Part shown: positions 44,894 through 57,200 of the stretch, piece after piece
Numbering within the stretch: the first letter of the stretch is position 1
Layout: each line of letters begins with the position of its first letter
From: Plasmodiophora brassicae
Taxonomy: Eukaryota; Endomyxa; Phytomyxea; Plasmodiophorida; Plasmodiophoridae
NCBI GenBank assembly: GCA_039704465.1
Contig: JASFAU010000017.1
Coordinates: 372,001-436,000 of the forward strand
Length of the DNA stretch: 64,000 nt
Reading direction: 5' to 3'
Translations under genes and position numbers: made by a program
The notes under the pieces: generated by a model
Seen by the model: the letters and a program-made list of their open reading frames with translations, nothing else
Databases searched by the model: none
What the model was told of the DNA's origin: nothing

Positions 44894-46971
44894 TTACTGT
44901 TTGGAAAACGTTGCTCCGTTTCGTAGAGCGTCAAGCATCGCAGTGTCGCCACGGGATTCGGCCAACGAGATGACGTCATTCCCGACCCGAATCCCATGAG
45001 CGATCAGCACCTTAACAATGTCGATGCGAGCAACGGATATGGCCATGGACAGCAAATCTTGCCCCTTCGCGTTCACCATCGAGTTCATGTCGTCTGGGTT
45101 TCCGGCTTTAACCAGCTTGTTCAGTGCGTTAATATCGCCTTGGGTAATGGCGTCTTCGAGCGCGGTCCTGTGGCAGGCGCCCTTCACGAGCAGTGTCTCC
45201 AGCACTGTACTGTCCGGAATCATAGTTGCTGCCAGGAAGGCCACGCTAGTACCGGTGCTCGATGTCACGTTAGGATCAGCGCCTGCTCGCAAGAGAAGGT
45301 CGACCATCCAGGAGTTCCCAGTACGGATCGCCTTTTCCAGTAATGTGGCGTCCGAGCCGATCCGCGCGTTCAAGTCATGAACGGCTCGGGACAGGATCCA
45401 GGCCAATCGTTGACTGTCAGACGAGGCCATAGGCTGCTGGTTGGCCTGCGGAGCGAGCACAAAAGGACTCCTCTCGATCAAATGCGCCAACGCGTTCCTG
45501 CCAGAGGAGTCGACCGGGTTTGCGTCGGCACCTGCGCGGGATAGAGCAGCGCCGAGAGCGTAGAACTCGGATTCGGCAGCGATTATCAGTGCCGTTCTTC
45601 CCAGCAGATCGACTGCGTTGATGTCCAGAAGGAATCCGTCTCGGATCAAGATATCAACCAACGTTGGGTCGTTGTTGCGGACGGCGATATGCAACGGCGT
45701 GTCGCCATTGCGGTCAATCGCGTTAACATCGGCGTTGGACAGGAGTAGTAGTCGGGCAATCTTGTGCGACTTCTTGCGGCACGCAACGTGCAAAGCCGTT
45801 TCTGAGCGGCTGCCCTCCTCGTAGCCCGCGTTGACGTCGGCATCGAACTCTACGAGTAGCTTGCAGAAACGCGCAAGATCATTCTCAACCGCGATATGAA
45901 GCGCAGTCAGTCCCGACGCGTTGCGGGCGTTGGGATCAGCCTGGAATTCCAGGAGTTCCGCGACGATCGCCTCCTCCCTGTCCTGCAATGCGATATGAAG
46001 GAGGGGGTCGCCAGACCAGCTGCGCTCGTCTACGTCGCAGACTTTCGCCAGTTCACAAACGGCCGCCACATTCTTGAGAGCGATTGCCACGTGCAAAGGG
46101 GAGCGATGCTTCTCGTCAAACATCGCCGGATTCTCGACACGGCGAACCAAGACAGCAATCGTTTGAGATGAGCAGCTGGCAGATGACAGTTCGGCCAACA
46201 ATGCGTCCTCTACGAGAGCAGCGCGAACGCCAGGTAGCAGCCATTTCAGCATCAGGTCCATTAGAGAATAGTCGCGGTCCTTCATGGCCTTGTAGAATTC
46301 GTCGAATCGCGGCGCTGAGCATTGGAGACGGCGTGTCACCAGCACTCGTAAAACGGGTTCGTGAATTAACCTGATGCGATTCTAATGAGAAACAATCACC
46401 GCGACCTTGAAATACAGGTGCAACCCGAACCCGTTCGTATCGTCGCGCCAGAAGTCGAGACAATCCGTGAACGATTTCTCTCGATTGCGGAAAACTAGTT
46501 CCTGAACGATACCGTCGAACATGAAGGTGATATCGAGGTAATTCGCAGCCTGCAGCATCGCCCGCATGTCGCCTTCAGACATTGAAGGATCGTATCTCAT
46601 CTCGGTCATCCACTGGAACACCTTTGCCCGGTCCATGTCCATCGCTAGAAATGCTGCAACCTGATGTAGACAGCGGTGAATGGCACGAGCTGGCGTTTCA
46701 AGACGCCCCCGCAGCGTACGCGTTTCGTGGTTCGCGCGTCGAACGGAACGTTCACCTTTGTAGCAGTCGAATCTTGGCCGAGCAGGCTGGCAATCAGCCG
46801 GGCGTTCTTGATGGCGCTCTGTCGAGGTACACGCACCGACAGGTTGTCGTCGTCTTCAGCAACGAGCTCCAGATCTGCTTCAGTCGTCTCGTTGATTGCA
46901 ATGAAGACCCCGTTGCCGCCATCGGCCTGTACATCCTGCGCTACTGAATCGTCCATCTCGTTCGGTTGCAT
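44894..46971 (-). CDS. SKP1/BTB-like domain plus ankyrin repeats, gene 3
   Basis: Exons 46971-46720, 46660-46431 and 46370-44894 give 652 aa. Exons 2 of genes 2 and 3 are both 230 nt, and exon 1 would be 237 nt in both if translation starts at the inner ATG (46956). The SKP1-like motif is MRAMLQAANYLDITFMFDGIV, even closer to the SKP1 A-A-N-Y-L-D-I than in gene 2. The ankyrin region includes LLHIALQDREEAIVAELLEF and ends NGATFSKQ. Relative to gene 2 it has a few extra residues (APQANQQP region). Both frames are intact, so both copies may be functional. Confidence 0.88.
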
Positions 46972-47561
46972 ACCCGGTCTGTCAACAGGGTCGACGAGGC
47001 GATTAGCACTCCTGATCTCGCGTGACCCCACGTACCTGTGGCATTGTTGTCGCGTGCCCTCCTCGTGCATTGACATAGGCGACACAAGTGGTCATTGTAC
47101 GCGTGTCCCCCTCGGGACGATCCGATACCCATTGCACAGCGGGACCGGCTCAAATGTGACAAGGCGAGAAACAGTTTGGGGTTGACAGGATCTGTTCGAG
47201 CTAGGGCCGGTTTTCAGCGGTACGACGGTACTGGAGAAGGCGGGAAGGAACATCATGCCATGCGCGGACCTGCACTCTGCAGAATCCGGCGCCACTTGTC
47301 CAGGGACACGCGAGTCCACAGGTCAGAGGACGTTGAGCAGCCGCTCCTCAGACCTAGCCATATTGGGAGCCCGGTTGACCAGCTGGTTGTGGTCAGGCAG
47401 GTCCCCGAATATTTGACCCCGCTCTCTGCTGCGGCTCGTCACATGAGACAGGTTGCACATATAAGGTGCTTCACAAGAAGTGGTCCAGTGGAACGGCGGC
47501 ACCTGTCAGTGGCGCTGGGCAATACGACTTTCGCGTACGTCGGGCAACCGCTTCGTCGGGG
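46972..47561. other. intergenic between ankyrin gene 3 and receptor 2
   Basis: This 590-bp stretch contains the divergent promoters. The frame of ankyrin gene 3 stays open upstream to about 47085, so a longer N-terminus is possible. No repeat, RNA gene or other coding exon is recognised. Confidence 0.4.
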
Positions 47562-50138
47562 ATGCTGGCTGTTGGCGCATTGCTCCTGGCCGTTCCACTG
47601 GCCAGTGCCTTCCGCAATCTGTCCGAATGCCCATCCTGCGATGGGACCAGCAGCTACGGCAACGTCATCCTAGGTCCACCCCGACGGTTCGTGTCGAGCC
47701 TCTCCGCGTTGTCTGTGAAGCTGACCACATACCCCATATATAGGAGACATAGAGGCGCTTCCCATGCCATCGTACAATGGGTCGTGGATCGGGTCGCCCG
47801 TCGAATCAGTAACGAGTGTTGCAGGAACTCGGACGACCAGTACGCCCTGATCATGCAGAAGCTGAACGCGCACGATCCGACGATGGCGGTTATGTACCTG
47901 GACGTGATCTGGAGCGGGGACATGGCCCACCTGCTAGCGGACATGGGCACACTTGTCACGGCGGACGCGCTGGCCGCTCCCGTCATGATGGAGCAACAGT
48001 ACGCGACGGTTAACGGGGTTCGTGTCGCCGCACCCTACTACGTCGACACCGGCTTCCTCTACTACCGGAAGGATCTGCTCACGAAATACGGGTACGCGTC
48101 GCCGCCGTCGACCTGGGGCGAACTGGAGCAGATGGCGGCCGTGATCCAGGCCGGGGAGCGCAAGAAGAACCCCAACTTCTGGGGGTACGTCTGGCAGGGC
48201 AACGCCTACGAAGGCCTGACCTGCGACGTTCTGGAAGTGTTCGTCTCGCACGGCGCCGGTAGCATCGTCGAGCTGGATCGGACGGTATCGGTGAACAACC
48301 CGCTGGGCGTCGCTGCGCTGGCGCGCATGGTGAACTGGGTCGGGACGATATCGCCGCCCAGCGTCACGAACATGGACGAATCCGGGTCGCTGAACACGTT
48401 CGCGGCGGGCAACGCCGCGTTCCTTCGTAGCTGGCCGTACGTGCTCACGTCGATCTGGGGCACGTTCGTCCAGAACATCACCGGGATCGCGCTCCTGCCG
48501 AGTAACGGCGGGTCGACGTCGCGTCATGGGACGCTGGGCGGCTGGATGGTGGGCGTCAACAAATTCGCGACGATGCAGACGATGGCCGGCCAGCTGGTGT
48601 CCGAGCTGACGAGCGAGCAGCACCAACGGATGGAGTTCCGCACGAACAACAAGATGCCGGTCAACAAGGACATCTTCATGGGGGCGGGCCTGTGTGCACC
48701 CTACAACCCCAACATAACGCAGATCTGCGATGTGGGGGCGGTTCCCCAAGACTACATCGTGCCTAGGTGGTCCACTGTGGCCGCCCCGTACTACACGACG
48801 ACGTCTGCCATGGTGTACAACGCCGTCAACAGCGCTCTGCTGCGCCTGATCACGCCGGGCGACGCGCTGACCAAGCTGGAGTGCCAGCTGACCCTTCAGC
48901 TGCACGGGCGGGATGCGCTCCCGATGCACTGTTTAACGGAGATCGCCGTCCAGAGCTGGGCGTCGACAACGATCACTGCCCTGACCGTCGTCGCCTTGTG
49001 CATTGTCGTGGTGGCCGCCGGATTCATCAGCGCCTTCAGGAACCACGCCGTTATGAAGGCGGCGTCGCCCATCTTCTGCCTGAACATCTGCGTCGGAGGC
49101 ATGATTCTCCTGATTTCAAACATCACAGCGGGCCTGCACCCGGCCACATATCCGGGTTCGTGCTGGGCCACTGTATGGCTGACCTGCATCGGGTACGCTG
49201 ATCGCATCCACAACGTGTTACGCGAGGGTACTGACGCGAGGCGACAACAGGTTCATGGTCATGATGGGCGCTCTGTTCGTCAAGCACTGGCGCGTCGCTC
49301 AGATCTTCAACTTATCGACATCCGGCCAGCGTGGCATGGCCGTCGTCAAGATCACCAATACCGATGTCGGCAAGCGCGTCGCCCTGCTCGTCGCCCTCGA
49401 CGTCGTCGTCCTTGGCATTTGGATGGGTCCGTTCGCCATGCTCTGCGACCGACCAGCGCGTAACGCTGCGCTTGAATGCTACAGGTGCCCAGGGGACAAC
49501 TCCTTCGTACACGCGCGTTATGCAGGAGTCGTCGTGCCCCTGCCAGAACGCTGATTTGCACCAGTTCGTGACCGCGTGCAGGTTGGACGCCGGCGGCCTG
49601 TGGACCGTTGTCGTCCTGCATGGCATCCTGATCGTCTGGGGCACCGCCATCGCGATTCGCACACGCAACATCCCCATGCTCCTCTTCAATGAATCGGTAT
49701 CGCCTGCGTCGTTGTCCCGCGAGACCACGGCCGACGTCCCCGTTGTGTGTTGTCACAGAAATTCATGGGGCTGACGACGTACAACATCGCGCTGATCATG
49801 GTCCTGACACTGCCCGTCATGCTGCTGGCCGGTTCGAACCCGTCCATGGGGCTCCTGGTTCGGGGCGTGGCCGCCGTCCTCGTCGTCACCTTGACCATCG
49901 TCGTCCTGTTCGGCTACAAGTTCTTCCTTGTCTTAACGATGACTTCCGAGGAGGTCGACACTCTTAAGGTGAGAACGTCCTGCTGCTGGCTCGACGTGCG
50001 TCTTCGATGACGCGCGTGGCACAGCAACAAACGGTCGTCGCGGCGGGGTCCTCAGGCAAAGGCGTTGTGACGGCGTCGTCGAAAGACCGAGCGACCGCTC
50101 GTTCTACGCCGAGCCAACCCGTTGCTGGCAACCTTTGA
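47562..50138 (+). CDS. 7TM class C receptor with periplasmic-binding-protein ectodomain, copy 2
   Basis: Seven exons, 47562-47673, 47744-47771, 47825-49192, 49251-49426, 49485-49696, 49759-49968 and 50025-50138, give 739 aa. Exons 2 to 6 have exactly the same lengths as in copy 1 (28, 1368, 176, 212, 210), and all phases agree. The signal peptide is MLAVGALLLAVPLASA, followed by the shared FRNLSECPSCDGTSSYGNV. The binding-protein domain and seven helices are strongly conserved with copy 1. The donor of intron 1 is used earlier than in copy 1, removing ten residues (IEIHPDG region). The cytosolic tail differs (QQTVVAAGSSGKGVVTASS...). The frame is intact, so it is a functional paralogue in the same orientation. 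Confidence 0.9.
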
Positions 50139-50671
50139 CCCTCGTGATCGTACTGTCGACCTCATCCACTACATCATCAATAAACTGAAGCTGCCCGAGA
50201 TCCCACCCCCAAGGAACGGTTAAACCAGGACGGGGGATCATCGGCAAGCGCGCTGTACAGTCGAAGCAGCATGCGAGCACCCGTCCTACGCCGACCCGTC
50301 CTGTTGTCGACAATCTTTGACCTTTGTCTTTATCCGCCTTTCTTGGCGTACCTGTACCTTGAGAGTGGGATGGAGTTGCTGTTACTGGCCTGGAGCTGCT
50401 GTCAGAGATCCATCCCGAGACGCGGATCGCCATGTGACGGTCAGCGTCGCCCTGGATTAGGCATGGACGACGTCAACAATCGGCGGTCGATGGCCAGCGA
50501 CTCGAGCACGCTCGGGCGCGGACGCCCCCACCGACGCCTATCGCCGAGTGTCGTCAGGCACAAGAGCGCCAACCGCACCGTGATCCCATGGCGACTTGAC
50601 AGGTCGTCCGTCCGCTCCGACCGACAGGGAGGCGCACGCCCCACAGCTGACCCCGTTTGTTATATAGGACG
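50139..50671. other. intergenic, nothing reliable
   Basis: The stretch around 50283-50326 is weakly similar to 50103-50146 (the end of receptor 2), which suggests an old short duplication. A + strand frame containing IHYIINKLKLPEIPP (50155-50222) is protein-like but out of frame with the receptor. No gene is called. Confidence 0.3.
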
Positions 50672-51114
50672 ATGGTGCCGACCGCCTCCCAACGTTCAGG
50701 GTCCGTTGACAGACGGCCCGACCACCACGAAGGGCCGGCGGCGGCGAATGGGGACTCATCGCCCGCCTCCATGAACGTCGCCAACGTCATGTGCAAGGTA
50801 CAGGTGCCCCGGCCTGTCCGCTCCAGGTCATGTTCTGATTGCGACGGCAGGTACGCGCGGCCGCTGCCCTCGACATTCGTCCGATCGGGACGGAGCCGGC
50901 GCCGAAGCTGACCGTGGCCGAGTTCGCCGCCGGCCGAGGCGTGTCGGAAACGGCGCTGCAGGACCTGCTGGCGCAGGCCGTCCGGGACGACGCGCGAACC
51001 ACGCTGGATCCACAGGCGCATGTCGACTACACGATCATCATGCAGAGCTTCGGCCGGGGCCTGCAGGCCCATGGCGCGCTGCCGATCGCTCTGCTACACG
51101 ACCAGCTGGAGTGA
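50672..51114 (+). CDS. hypothetical 129-aa protein, two exons
   Basis: A TATATAG motif precedes the ATG at 50672. Exons 50672-50797 and 50851-51114 join in phase 0 across a 53-nt intron. The product begins MVPTASQRSGSVDRRP, contains SPASMNVANVMCKVRAAAALD, and has an ordered C-terminal part with KLTVAEFAAGRGVSETALQDLLAQAVRDD. It ends LPIALLHDQLE. There is no signal peptide, membrane helix or known domain. It is convergent with the CAP gene. Confidence 0.42.
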
Positions 51115-51185
51115 CGAAACACATCTACAGGAGACAGGGTCGCCAGCCTAGTAGAGCCTATGAGAGGGGTTTATAACTACATAGC

Positions 51186-51815
51186 CTACGTGCAGGACGA
51201 CGATTGTTGCATGTAGCCGGTGGGCGCACCGGACGTGATCGGGATGGAGCGCCGCATGCTAGCCAGGGTCGTTGCCGCTGCAGACGGGGCCGTCGCAGAT
51301 GACGAATTGCTTGTCGGCGGCGGCGACGTTGAGTTGGTCGGCGTCGACGAGTTCCCCGACGTCGCGCCGTATTCGCAGACCCAGATCTGGGTGACAGGTT
51401 GCCCTTGCGATGGGCAGTTCTGTTTCGTGGCGCACCCGACACTCAGCGTCTTCGGGTCGACAATGGTCTGGTAGTGGCCGCAGACGGCGCCTGCGTTGCA
51501 AACGCCATTGACGAGATTGTCCTTCTCCTTGATCCACTCGGACGCCACTTCGGACGCGTTCATGGTCGGCCATCCCCAACCGATGTTCTCGGACGCGCCT
51601 TGCCTGAGCGAATCCGCACTGTGCCCCGATGGGCACGTGTTCACCCACTGGGTTGCGATCGACGCCAAATGGTCATCCCAGGTCAGCTGGGGTAGTGGCG
51701 ACGCCCTGGCTGCGTTGTGGGCACTGAGCAGTGTCGTGACGTCGGCTGGGGCGATGTCAGCACGAGCGACGCCGGCTATGATCACGCTGAGGAGCACGAC
51801 AGCGGTGTGCGACAT
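51186..51815 (-). CDS. secreted CAP/PR-1-like (SCP) domain protein
   Basis: A 209-aa single-exon protein. It has a signal peptide (MSHTAVVLLSVIIAGVARAD) and a ~130-aa CAP domain with LLSAHNAARASPLPQLTWDDHLASIATQWVN, GHSADS, GASENIGWG, W-x-x-E, VCGHYQTIVDPKT and IWVCEYG. The CAP tetrad His and Glu are present, and Cys positions are typical. The C-terminal ~50 residues are Ser/Thr/Pro-rich, suggesting O-glycosylation, and end QQSSSCT. It is extracellular. CAP proteins bind sterols or act in host interaction in many parasites, but no role is proven here. Confidence 0.92.
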   Translation of the reverse strand: MSHTAVVLLSVIIAGVARADIAPADVTTLLSAHNAARASPLPQLTWDDHLASIATQWVNTCPSGHSADSLRQGASENIGWGWPTMNASEVASEWIKEKDNLVNGVCNAGAVCGHYQTIVDPKTLSVGCATKQNCPSQGQPVTQIWVCEYGATSGNSSTPTNSTSPPPTSNSSSATAPSAAATTLASMRRSIPITSGAPTGYMQQSSSCT

Positions 51816-53024
51816 GGGACGATCGGTGGTGGTTGTCTGTGGCGGTGGTAGAATATAGATGTGTGTGTGCCAGCGTCATCGCCTGTCACAGATCATTGAG
51901 CACTGGCTCGACGCGTTGACAGTATCTGACCTTTCCAGTTGACTCATGCGACGCGAGTCAACGGCTGTGACCCAGCAGTGACAACGGTTCTTGACAGACA
52001 GTGGTGGGGGTGGTGGGCAGCCCGCTACAGATCGTGCTGCTTGGCGACGGGTCGCCGAATAAAACTGATGATGCGTGACGTCACGAAACCGAGTACGGTG
52101 CCGAGAAGCGTCTGCCATGACGACGGACACGACTGGCTTGCACCAAACGCGGCCTTGCACATGGTGCCGAGGTCGCACCGGTTGGCGATCCGATGTAGAT
52201 GGCGCTGGAAGACGTCGCTGGGGCACGAGAGCGCGTTATCGCAGAACGGGATCGGGATGGGGAGTTCATTGTGCAGAAGCTGAACGATGAATTGGCCGTC
52301 AGCACAGGCGTACGTATGGAAGGCAAGGTTTGCGGAATAGGGGACAATGTGACTCGTCCGCCAAGCGCGATGTGGCACCGACGACGAATCGGTCAGATTG
52401 TGGAACAATCCCTGATCAGGACGTCAAGGGAGCGCTGCATGCAAACACGAGCAACTGACCAGAATCCCGATCAGAGGCAGCAGCGATTCGGCGTGGCCGT
52501 GACGAATGTCAAGCAGCAGCGGTGACATGGTCCCATTCGTGATCGTCGACATGGACGACAGGATGTCGTCAACCAGGACGCAAGCCATGTCGTAGTTGAT
52601 TGCGTTCCCAGGGCCCTGCAGCACGTTGGCCAGACTGCGATAGACGGGATCCAGGTCGCGCCTACCTTTGCCCAGAAGTTCTCCAGGTCATCGACAGCCT
52701 CCAGCGCAGCGGCGTCTTCCGGCGAGAACAGGGGACAGGTCGTCGACGTAGTCAGCGCCAACATCTCCATCTTGCAGACCTGCCACAGCGGGTGTACGAG
52801 CGACTCGGGTATTCCGCCAGCGATTCGCCCTGCGATCCCGGGCGCGACCTGGCGCAGGCGCTGACGAGCATGGCGGACCGTGTCGGGCGCGCGGCGCGTC
52901 CTCTCGTACTCGGGGCACATGTCGAACGGCCTCAGCAGCGGGTCGGCATCCAGCGGCCCGGTCGTGTAGATGAACGCGGGTTGGTACCCATGCGGCGTAA
53001 CGTTGCCAGCGCCGTGCCACAACC

Positions 53025-53192
53025 AATCGGGACACTGGTGCGACCTCGAGTCCGCAGAGTGCCTTAGATCAGCAATCATAGGGCGCCTCCCACATATACC
53101 GCGCAACACTGCCGTACGGCGTCCGTGGCGCACCAATTATACATTCTGCTATCTGGCCTTGTCTGGTCTTGTCCGTGTCCTGCGTGCTAATT
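53025..53192 (+). repeat. left LTR
   Basis: 168 bp, identical to the right LTR. It begins AATCGGGACAC and ends GCGTGCTAATT. It contains TATACC and AATTATACA stretches that could serve as promoter. Confidence 0.93.
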
Positions 53193-53396
53193 GGTTTTGG
53201 GCCCATCCCAAGCCTTACCCCTGTCCCTGTTCCTGTCCCCGTCCCTGTCCCCGTCCCTGTCCCTGTTCCTGCCCCAGCCCCAGTTCCCGTACTGTCCCGT
53301 GTCCCAGCCCGTGTCGTGATCCAGTTCGCGTTGTGACCGCCCGCGCCCCACGCTCGGTTTGTACCCGTCCCTGTCCCCCTGCTCCCGCCGCCCGCA

Positions 53397-54223
53397 ATGG
53401 CGGAGGACTGGAACCAGATCGTCACAAACCTGAACTCTCAGATCCAGCACCTGCAACAGCAACAACAACAACAGCAGCAGCTTCTACAACAACAGCACGA
53501 TCAACTGCTACAACAGCAACAACTACTGCAGCAGCAACCGTCCCCACAACAGCGAATGGTCTCACAGCATCATGTTTCCGAGCCCAAGGTCAAGCTCCCC
53601 CCCATCTACAACGGCGGCCGTGGAGAACTTCGCGGTTTCCTGAACCAAGTCAAGCTGGTTATCACCCAGCGGCCTGCCACCTATGCGACCGACGCTCAGA
53701 AGGTCGCGCTGGTGGGACAGCTGCTGGGTGGTGATGCTCTTCGGTGGTTTAATCCGTTGTTCGAAAGGACGACGCGGTGCTGACGGAGTTCGTCGCCTTT
53801 ATCAAGGCCTTCAAGACAAGGTTCGGTGACCCTCATCTAGCCGAGACTGCGGCACGGAAGCTACAGCATCTTCGTCAGGGCCGAGGCACTGTCGCCCGCT
53901 TCGCGACAGAGTTCCAAAACCTGGTGGCGGACGCCGGGTTCAACGACTCAGCCTGCCGACACATGTTCCGCGCCGGCCTGTCCAGGGACGTGCAGTTCCT
54001 GCTGCTGTCCCTGCCCGTCGCCGAGACGCTTGACGAGCTTGTCATACAGGCAATCCGGTGTGACAACCGCCTGGCCGAGCACCGATCGACCACCGCCCTC
54101 GTTCCTGTCCCTGCTGCCTCCGCCGCCGCAGTGCCGTCCGCTCCTCCCCAGCCCCGGCCGCCGCGGTTGGGGATCCCATGGTTATCGACGCCGCGATCGG
54201 CGGTGGGCCCCGCGCGCCCTTAA
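53397..54223 (+). CDS. retrotransposon Gag (frame interrupted)
   Basis: It starts MAEDWNQIVTNL, followed by a Gln-rich tract (QQQQ runs, residues ~17-48) and then PPIYNGGRGELRGFLNQVKL and LLGGDALRWFNPLFE. At about 53770 the frame shifts by one base, and the conserved continuation is DDAVLTEFVAFIKAFKTRFGD...KLQHLRQG...FATEFQNL. This is the Retrotrans_gag pattern more usual in Ty3/gypsy elements. A zinc knuckle (C-L-Y-C...G-H...C) at about 54255-54300 requires another one-base shift. As sequenced, Gag is not one continuous frame. Confidence 0.8.
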
Positions 54224-57200
54224 CCCAAGACGAGAAAGATCGCCGTCGTCGCGAAGGCCTATGCCTTACTGCGGGGTGGCTGGCCATGTCGCAGTGTCCT
54301 GTCCCGTGCGTCCGCAGGAAACGCCTCCCGGCGTGGCTGAAATCCCGGTCGGTCGCCACGCCTACCAATACACCTGTTCCATCATGCAACCCCGACCACT
54401 TCTTTCCCGAGCCAAGTATGATTTCCGCGTCCACCAACCTCGTCGAGCACTTGGACCGTGTCCTAAGCATAGACGTGTCCCTTCAACTCGACAATGGCAA
54501 GACTGTACAGACGACGGCACTTATCGACTCAGGAGCAACCAACGACTTCATACACTCCGACTTCGCCCGCGCTCACAACGTTCCGCTCACCAAGAAACCC
54601 GCACCGGTAGATCTGGAGGTAATTGACGGGCGGCGGCTACCGAAGGTGGCGCTGGAAACGGCCCCTGTCCGCCTCAGTATCGGCAACCACTCCGAATCGA
54701 TCGTGCTGAACGTAATCGACTCCCCGCGATTCCCGATTATCCTCGGCATGACCTGGCTCTCAAGGCACAACCCGAGCATTAACTGGACACACCGAACGAT
54801 GGAGATTACTCGTGTCGCTCAGGACGCCGCGCGCGAACAGAGCGAACCCAAGGAAGCCATCACAGCCCTAACCTTGCACGACAATGGCGTATTCTCTCAG
54901 CAACCAGACCCACCACCTCAAGACCTCTCGCCACCCACACGACACGAACGGCGGTCGAGGGCCCGTGTTGACAGCGGCAAGGTGCCCTACGCCGTTCCGC
55001 TTCCCGGGGATTGGAACCAAGCCCAGAGTCTCAAGCGTTGGCACCACCGCCTCGGCCACCGTAACCTGCGTGACGTCATCCTGATGGCAAATCATGACCT
55101 TACCGAATCCATGGAGATCCTGGCACAGAAGGTTGACAGGTTCTGCGAAGGGTGCGCTATCGCGAAAGCCAAGGAACGTCCTTTCCCCTCGGAGTCCAAA
55201 GAAAAACAGTGGAACGTGCTCGAGAGAATCGACGTCGACGAATGCGGACCGCTTCCCGTCGCCTCACTCAAAGGGGAGCGATACTTTATCACGTTCACGG
55301 AATTTGCAACCAGGATGAAATTTACCTTCCTGTTGCACCACAAGAACCAGGCGCTGACCAAGTTCAAGGAGCTCAAGACTCGAATTGAGAATCGCCTGGA
55401 GAAATCCATTAAGATCCTCTTCGGCGACAACGATGGGGTATTCATCAACAACGAGTTCAAGGCGTTCTTGCAGGACAACGGGATCGAGTGGAGATCAACG
55501 GTGGAGTATTCCTCCAAGCAGAACGGTGTCTCCGAACGGGGACACCTGACGCTCATGGACTCCGGTCGCGCAATGCTCGTACACGCAAGGCTCCCCAAGC
55601 AGTTCTGGGGACCCGCAATTCTGACTGCCAGCCAGGTCCATAATCTCTGCCCCCACCCACGCGATCCCTCGACCACGCCCCATGAAATGCTGTCGCGCTC
55701 GAAACCTGATATCCGCTACCTTAGAACGTTCGGGTGCGACGCATATGGCTACGTCCCGTCCAGCCAGAGAACGAAGCTGGACCCACGCGCCGTGAAAGGC
55801 ATCTTCATCGGATATGCAGATCACCAGAAAGGGTACGTCCTCTATCACCCTTCGTCCGGCCTGATCAAGGTGTACCGCAGCGTGACGTTCAGCGAAGACA
55901 GCTTCGGCGGCCGCAGTGCGGACGACGCCCTCGCCGATCCCGAGGAACCTGAGTCTGGATACGACAGCGACTACGTTCCCTCCGGTGACGAACCCGCTGT
56001 CGAGGGGGCGCAGTCCGCCGCAGGCCCCAATGAGGATCCGCGACCTCCCACCGAACGAGCCCGGCGTCTCTCCCGCAAGCCAGACCGTTTAGGAGATCCC
56101 GTCCACCACGCCTGGATCGCGTCCCTGCAACCTACCAACGACGATCCTATTCACCACATGTGGATAGGTTCCACACATCAATGCGACGACGACGATGACG
56201 CCGCGCTCAATGCAGATGACCCCGACGTCACTCCAAACACATATGAAGACGCCATGGCAAGTCCCGAGGCAGAGTTCTGGACTAAGGCGATGGCCGATGA
56301 ATTGAAGAGCCTGAAACAGCACAAGACATGGGAAGCCGTGGAGCGACTACCCGTCGGGGCACGCCCCATCGGATGCCGCTGGGTCTACAAGCGCAAGATC
56401 ACCAAGTCAAGTCAGATCCCGCCGGACACCACCTGGGTTCTCCGCCATGACCCCGACGGTGTCACCTCCTACCGGTACAAGGCTCGACTATGCATACTCG
56501 GCTACAGACAGCGCCAGGGGATCGACTACACGAACACCTATGCGCCAGTCGTCCGGAGCGACATCCTCCGTCTAGTACTAGCCCTGTCCGTCCAAGACAA
56601 GGAGATCATCGCCGAGCAGATGGATGTGATGACCGCATTCCTCAACGCCCACCTCACCGAAGAGATCTACATGGACTCCCCGAAAGGGATGAAGGCCAGA
56701 ACCCGTTTCGTCAAGCTCCTACGATCGATCTATGGCCTGAAACAGGCCCCAAGAGAATGGTTCAAGGTCATCGACGCCTTCCTCGTTAACGAATGCGGGT
56801 TCCAACGAGCCAAGTCCGCATCGTGCTTGTACTTCAAACGTGGTCCAACTGGACGGCTCGTCATTGTTGGGGTCTACGTCGATGATATTCCCATCGTCGG
56901 ACATCCCGAACTCGTACAGGAAACCAAGTCAGCCCTCTCGAAGAGATTCAAGATGTCGGACATGGGAGAGCTTCAATCAGTCATTGGCTTCGACGTCGAT
57001 AGACAAGGTAGATCGGTGTTCCTGTCGCAAGAACGCTACACGAAAACTATCCTCGACACCTACGGCATGGCCGAATCGCGCCCCGTCTCGACACCGGCAG
57101 ATGCGAACTTGAAGTTATCCACATCACTGTGCCCGCAGAACCAGGCCGATCGCGAACTTGCCGCCTTAGAAGGCCAGCGCATCAACTATCGAGCAGCGGT

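Noticed and set aside
53200..53400. Tandem CCCTGTCCCTGTTCC tract as a telomere-like repeat
   Set aside because: It is a short CCTGTC-type pyrimidine-rich leader between the LTR and gag of the retrotransposon, not an array with telomere features.
53765..53785. Programmed -1 frameshift in Gag
   Set aside because: There is no X-XXY-YYZ slippery heptamer or clear downstream structure, and other single-base breaks occur in the same element. A deletion in an A run is simpler.
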